Positions 60,352-64,000 of a stretch of DNA of 64,000 nucleotides are shown here, in pieces. A program made the position numbers and the translations under genes. Origin of the DNA: Thermoplasmata archaeon (GTDB lineage Archaea; Thermoplasmatota; Thermoplasmata; UBA10834). Position 1 is the stretch's first letter. Every line of letters begins with the position of its first letter. Below the pieces are notes generated by a model. The model was not told the DNA's origin and searched no databases. It was given only the letters and a program-made list of their open reading frames with translations. The DNA lies in contig JAEHCM010000001.1 of NCBI GenBank assembly GCA_020696365.1, forward strand, positions 230,987-294,986, written 5' to 3'.

Positions 60352-62610
60352 TTATCTCCTCCTGAGGCGTGGGTTCACGACCTCATCGAACGCCCTTCCT
60401 ATCAGGTAGAACGCGAGCGAAAGCAGCGTGATCGCGATGCCTGGAGGCAGGAGCCACCAGGGCGCGTCTAGCGAGTGCCCGCTGATCTGCAGGTACTGCA
60501 GCATCATGCCCCAGGTTATCGCGTTGGGGTCCCCGAACCCGAGGAACGCGAGGATGGCCTCGGTCACGATCGCCCCGCTGATCATGAAGGTCATGTACAG
60601 GAACGCGTAGGGGAGCACGTTCGGACCGATGTGCCTGAATATGAGCCTCATGTCCGATGCGCCAGAGACTATGGCGGCATCGACGAACGCCCGTTTGCGC
60701 GTGGAGAGCGTCACGGACCTGATCACCCTCGCGATGCCCGCCCAGGACAGTATGGCGAATATTATGATGATATTGAACAACGAGGGTCCGAAGGCAGCTG
60801 CGAAGAGGAGCATTATGACTAGGTACGGCAGGCTCAACATCACATCTGTCGCCCTCATGAGGAGCTCCCCGACAAAGCCCGAGTAGAACCCCGCGACAAG
60901 GCCGACGATCGTGCCAATCACCACAGAGAAGAACGCTGCGGTGACGCCAACCATCAGCTCCGCCCGAGTGCCGAACATCACCTGGGTGAGGATGTCATGT
61001 CCCTCGTAGTCCGTGCCGAGCGGGTAGTAGTTTCCGGACGGATAAGTGCCCGGTGGCAGGGGTGCAATGTTAACCCCTGTGAGCGTCTCCACGAAGAGCG
61101 AGTTGTCCTCCGTTATCACTCCGAAGTAATTGCCAGTCTTCGAGTCTTCGATGTATATGTTCCCGAGGAACGCCACAGGCGTGACCGCTCCGCCTCTAGG
61201 AGCGCTGAAGGTGGCATTGACTTTCATCTCATTCGTGATTAGGTATATCGTCCCCTTGTCGGTGCTGAAAACGAATCGATACTGGCCACTGACATACTGT
61301 GGCGGGCTGTTGAGGTATCCGTCCACTGTCGAGAAGAGCGAGTTGTTGCCTCCGACCCTGCCTGTCTTCGGGTCGAGGCCAGCAACGAGCCCTTTTTCGC
61401 CCGTCCTGCCCACCATGACGAGGTACTCCGGCGAGGAATGGAGCGAAGATATCTCGAAATCCCGGATGCCCGGGAGTATCGGTTTGCTCGACCAAGTCAC
61501 GTTTCCCGTGAGCCTATCATAGGCAATGATCCGTCCATCGGTCGTTGCGACGGAAACGGATTCCTTGCCGATAGCAGTGGTAGGCTGGTACGGGTACTGG
61601 AAGATGATCATGTCATCGCCAACCACTGGCTCGAACGCCTCGCCCTCAACGGAATAGTCGCTCTCCCATCTGAGGGCGTCTATGGTTACGTTGAGAACCT
61701 TGCCCGTGAGCAGGGATTTCGTGACGTTGAGGTCATAGGCCATCAAGCCAATGTCGGTGGGTACGATGAGCATGCTCCCGTTGGCGAAGTCTCCGTCGAC
61801 CACCAGTGGGTTGCCCACGATGGTTGCGTTGGATATCGTCAGGTTGTTCGTGAAGGTGGCTCCCTCTCGACTCGATTCCGAAATGTCTGGCGGTCGCTTG
61901 TTTATCATCCAGACATTGTGGTCATCCGCGAATGCCAAGGCAAGCCTGCCGACCTGATAAAGCGGAGAGTATCCATTCCACAGGTTTGATTTGTACAGCG
62001 GAACGAACGGTATCTCGTGCTCGCGGACGTACAGGAAGTCATAGGTGTATTCGTACAAAGTCGCCGATTGGTTGTCCTTCTCATTGTCCGAATTGAGCAC
62101 GAAGAAGAACGATTGGCTGAAGTGAGCGTAGTCCAGGTAGTCCGCTTCGGCAGGCAACTGCTCGGTCGACGATTCTTCGATCACTATCCCGATTTCGTTC
62201 GTCTCCTCGCTGATGCCAAAGGTGGTGGGATATATGGTCACCTTACCCTCTTCCGAGTAGATCATCACCCTCTCCAGCGGTCTCTCTCTGGCGGAAGAAG
62301 TCAGGCCGAGAACCTCGGTCCAGTTATTGTCAGAGGGCAGATCTCTGAACGCGTAGTCTGCAATGAAAGTGTCGACTGCAGGCGCCTTGAAGTCCGCATC
62401 ATAGGGCGCGGTCCAAGGTGCCGTGACGGCAACAACCAGAAACCCGAGCACGATGCCCATCCCGATCATACCTGTCAACGATCTACGATATATCTTCCAC
62501 GTGCCCGCCAGTGCTATCGCTACCCGCTTGGCGGTCTTTATGCCGGCATCCTGTAGATCCCTCGCATCGGGCCTCTTCGACTGCTCTGTCACCTCGGTTT
62601 TCTCTTTCAC
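60352..62610 (-). CDS. oppC: Oligopeptide ABC permease OppC with a ~450-residue extracellular insertion
   Basis: 752 residues against a usual ~300. TM1 (IGMGIVLGFLVVAVTAPW) is at ~47-66 and the rest of the permease resumes at ~530 with PLGTDYEGHDILTQVMFGTR, then five TMs and the coupling loop (DAAIVSGASDMRLIFRHIGPN). The insertion lies in the first outer loop and has many strand-like repeats with ITTD-, VGRTGEKGLVAGLDP- and STDKGTIYLI-type blades and Asn-X-Ser/Thr sites, suggesting a beta-propeller of PQQ type. It could capture or gate substrate. Confidence 0.87.
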   Translation of the reverse strand: MKEKTEVTEQSKRPDARDLQDAGIKTAKRVAIALAGTWKIYRRSLTGMIGMGIVLGFLVVAVTAPWTAPYDADFKAPAVDTFIADYAFRDLPSDNNWTEVLGLTSSARERPLERVMIYSEEGKVTIYPTTFGISEETNEIGIVIEESSTEQLPAEADYLDYAHFSQSFFFVLNSDNEKDNQSATLYEYTYDFLYVREHEIPFVPLYKSNLWNGYSPLYQVGRLALAFADDHNVWMINKRPPDISESSREGATFTNNLTISNATIVGNPLVVDGDFANGSMLIVPTDIGLMAYDLNVTKSLLTGKVLNVTIDALRWESDYSVEGEAFEPVVGDDMIIFQYPYQPTTAIGKESVSVATTDGRIIAYDRLTGNVTWSSKPILPGIRDFEISSLHSSPEYLVMVGRTGEKGLVAGLDPKTGRVGGNNSLFSTVDGYLNSPPQYVSGQYRFVFSTDKGTIYLITNEMKVNATFSAPRGGAVTPVAFLGNIYIEDSKTGNYFGVITEDNSLFVETLTGVNIAPLPPGTYPSGNYYPLGTDYEGHDILTQVMFGTRAELMVGVTAAFFSVVIGTIVGLVAGFYSGFVGELLMRATDVMLSLPYLVIMLLFAAAFGPSLFNIIIIFAILSWAGIARVIRSVTLSTRKRAFVDAAIVSGASDMRLIFRHIGPNVLPYAFLYMTFMISGAIVTEAILAFLGFGDPNAITWGMMLQYLQISGHSLDAPWWLLPPGIAITLLSLAFYLIGRAFDEVVNPRLRRR

Positions 62611-63569
62611 ATCCGCACCCTCGGGTCAAGGTATCCATATATCAAGTCCGCTGCGAAGTTGCCGAGAAGAACCATCAGGGTTATTATGTAGAGCGTGGCC
62701 TGAGCCACGGGAAAGTCGAGCTGGAACAGGGCGTCGATATAGAGCGCTCCCATGCCCGGGAAGCTGAACACATTCTCAAGAACCACAGCACCTCCGATCG
62801 AGAACACGAATGCGATGACGAACGAAGTGACCACAGGCAGCATGGCGTTCCTCGCACCATGCTTGAACAGGACTTTCCTCTCAGGGAGTCCTATCGCCTT
62901 GGCCGTTACCATGTAGTTCTCGCCTATCACGTCGAGCATGGCGGTCCTCATGAGCAGGATGGTCCCTGCCAGTGAGAGGAGGAGAAGCACTATCATAGGC
63001 AGACTCACATGCCAGAGGATGTCCACCAGATATGGCAGATTATCCGTGGGATCATACCATCCTGTGAGCGGGAACCAGTTGAGCTCGGACGCGAACACAA
63101 CCAGGAATATCAGGCCGATCCAGAACGACGGCATGTTGTAGAACACGAGGCTGATGACCACCGAGCTGCCATCGAGGACTCCGCCGCGTCGCCATGCAAT
63201 CAGAGCCCCGAGGTATATGCCTATGATGTATGCGAGTATCGTAGCGCCACCGAACAGTAGCATCGTCCTCGGTATCCGCTCCTTCAGAATGTCCCAGACC
63301 TCTTCCGCTTGGCTGAAGGACAATCCGAAGTCGAAAGTCAGCATGTTGACCATGTACATGGCATATCTGTCCAGGACAGGGCGGTCGTATCCGAAGAGAT
63401 GAATCATGAACTCTATCTGGGATGGTTGCATGTTCGGTGTCGTGGCGAGCAGGTCCTGGGGCCTGGCAGGCAGTGCCTCGAACATGATGAAAATCAGCGT
63501 CAGGATGATTAGCAGCGTGACGAAGGTCTGTATGCTACGCATTGCCACATATCTCGCCATGCCTGCCAT
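62607..63569 (-). CDS. oppB: Oligopeptide ABC transporter permease OppB
   Basis: 320 residues, six TM helices, normal for the family: LPARPQDLL after TM1, the coupling motif YMVTAKAIGLPERKVLFKHGARNAMLPVV and the closing FSFPGMGALYIDALFQLDFP. Stop overlaps oppC by 4 bases. AGGAG lies ~8 bases before the ATG. Confidence 0.93.
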   Translation of the reverse strand: MAGMARYVAMRSIQTFVTLLIILTLIFIMFEALPARPQDLLATTPNMQPSQIEFMIHLFGYDRPVLDRYAMYMVNMLTFDFGLSFSQAEEVWDILKERIPRTMLLFGGATILAYIIGIYLGALIAWRRGGVLDGSSVVISLVFYNMPSFWIGLIFLVVFASELNWFPLTGWYDPTDNLPYLVDILWHVSLPMIVLLLLSLAGTILLMRTAMLDVIGENYMVTAKAIGLPERKVLFKHGARNAMLPVVTSFVIAFVFSIGGAVVLENVFSFPGMGALYIDALFQLDFPVAQATLYIITLMVLLGNFAADLIYGYLDPRVRM

Positions 63570-63624
63570 CGCGGAGCTCCTATTGACACGAGTTCGTTGC
63601 GCTGTAATATCATCGTGAATGCCT

Positions 63625-63635
63625 GTATTAAATGT
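63625..63635 (-). promoter_or_regulatory. Putative TATA element upstream of oppB
   Basis: Minus strand ACATTTAATAC, predicting a start near 63605 and a ~35-base leader. The opp genes may thus also be read separately from the gene to the right. Confidence 0.45.
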
Positions 63636-63762
63636 TTAGACGAAATCCACGTCGCCCGTAAGTCAGAAGCATGACAGTCAGGAGTTGTGTGGGGCCATCG
63701 CAGAGCCTAGGAATGAAAATCGTGAAAAGGTTTTCTGAAGGGGTTTCGGTCTCGAAGGGCAT

Positions 63763-64000
63763 CTACTCCGTCTTCTCTTCTCCCAGCAGCTCCGGCTCAA
63801 GGACGGGTTCGTCTTCAGAAGCTTCCACCAGTCCGGTCTCTATCTCCTTCTTCGGCTTGTACTTCACAACGAGCACCAGAGCGACCACTGCGATGATCCA
63901 TCCGAGCGCAGCGACTACCCACGCCAGCGTGCTCGAGACCGCGTCAACCACCGTGAACGTTACCTCCGCCTCGCTGGAGATTCCGAGCGAGTCGGTCGCG
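63763..64000 (-). CDS. C-terminal end of a large anchored surface protein, probably the peptide-binding OppA-type protein
   Basis: Only the last 79 residues are in the window. They hold an Ig/PKD-like strand (LGISSEAEVTFTVV), a TM helix (LAWVVAALGWIIAVVALVLVV), and an acidic cytoplasmic tail (LVEASEDEPVLEPELLG). It is upstream of oppB on the same strand, where the binding protein is expected, but the part that would prove this is missing. Confidence 0.6.
   Translation of the reverse strand, partial: ATDSLGISSEAEVTFTVVDAVSSTLAWVVAALGWIIAVVALVLVVKYKPKKEIETGLVEASEDEPVLEPELLGEEKTE

Noticed and set aside
1-64000. CRISPR arrays, insertion sequences, rRNA, prophage
   Set aside because: No regularly spaced repeats, transposase motifs, terminal repeats, rRNA signatures or phage genes were seen on either strand.

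Overview
The window reads as a stretch of a fairly GC-rich archaeal chromosome. Archaeal marks are bulge-helix-bulge tRNA introns, an eL41-like protein, CobY and CobZ in place of the bacterial cobalamin enzymes, a PAC2 protein, a RIO1 kinase, A/T-rich TATA elements about 25 bases before predicted transcript starts, and several genes with little or no leader. Heterodisulfide reductase (Hdr) modules, Ni-hydrogenase maturation genes, corrinoid salvage and many exported proteins suggest an anaerobic member of the Thermoplasmatota or a related euryarchaeal lineage. The lineage is inference. No methanogenesis gene, rRNA, CRISPR array or insertion sequence was seen.

Bases 1-10,400 hold one long minus-strand electron-transfer operon: hdrA-hdrC-hdrB-mvhD, a 1011-residue double HdrA, an MvhD-HdrC-HdrB fusion and a cut-off HdrA-GltD fusion. 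Together they look like a flavin-based, possibly bifurcating, complex with a possible NAD(P)H arm. Bases 10,645-15,245 hold hypB-F-C-A-D for NiFe-centre assembly; neither hypE nor a hydrogenase is in the window.

Bases 15,395-23,600 mix a ferredoxin-like protein, small membrane proteins, N-carbamoylputrescine amidase, a compact RNA/ribosomal locus (tRNA-Arg with two introns, eL41, tRNA-Trp with a guide-RNA-like intron), a PAC2 protein, a glycosyltransferase-like membrane protein and a class III aminotransferase. Bases 23,633-30,683 are a corrinoid locus: cobY-cobS-cobZ on one strand, then cobT-btuF-btuC-btuD-regulator on the other.

Bases 30,962-43,627 carry CorA, a membrane protein/HTH pair, several exported proteins (some very small), a class V aminotransferase, a DASS transporter, a CBS protein, an MscS channel and a kinase-fold protein. 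Bases 43,622-49,941 are a five-gene operon joining a YkoEDC-like ECF transporter to an exported metallophosphoesterase and a three-repeat surface protein. The S component, the phosphatase and the surface protein share one kind of extracellular domain. This is the best candidate for an undescribed system here.

Bases 50,128-56,032 hold an Fe-S aldo/keto reductase, a RIO1 kinase behind a structured leader, an AAC(3)-like acetyltransferase, a C39-like exported protein with a frameshifted tail, and agmatine deiminase. The right end (56,115-64,000) is an oligopeptide ABC transporter operon in which OppC, OppD and OppF each carry a large insertion, followed by two membrane proteins.
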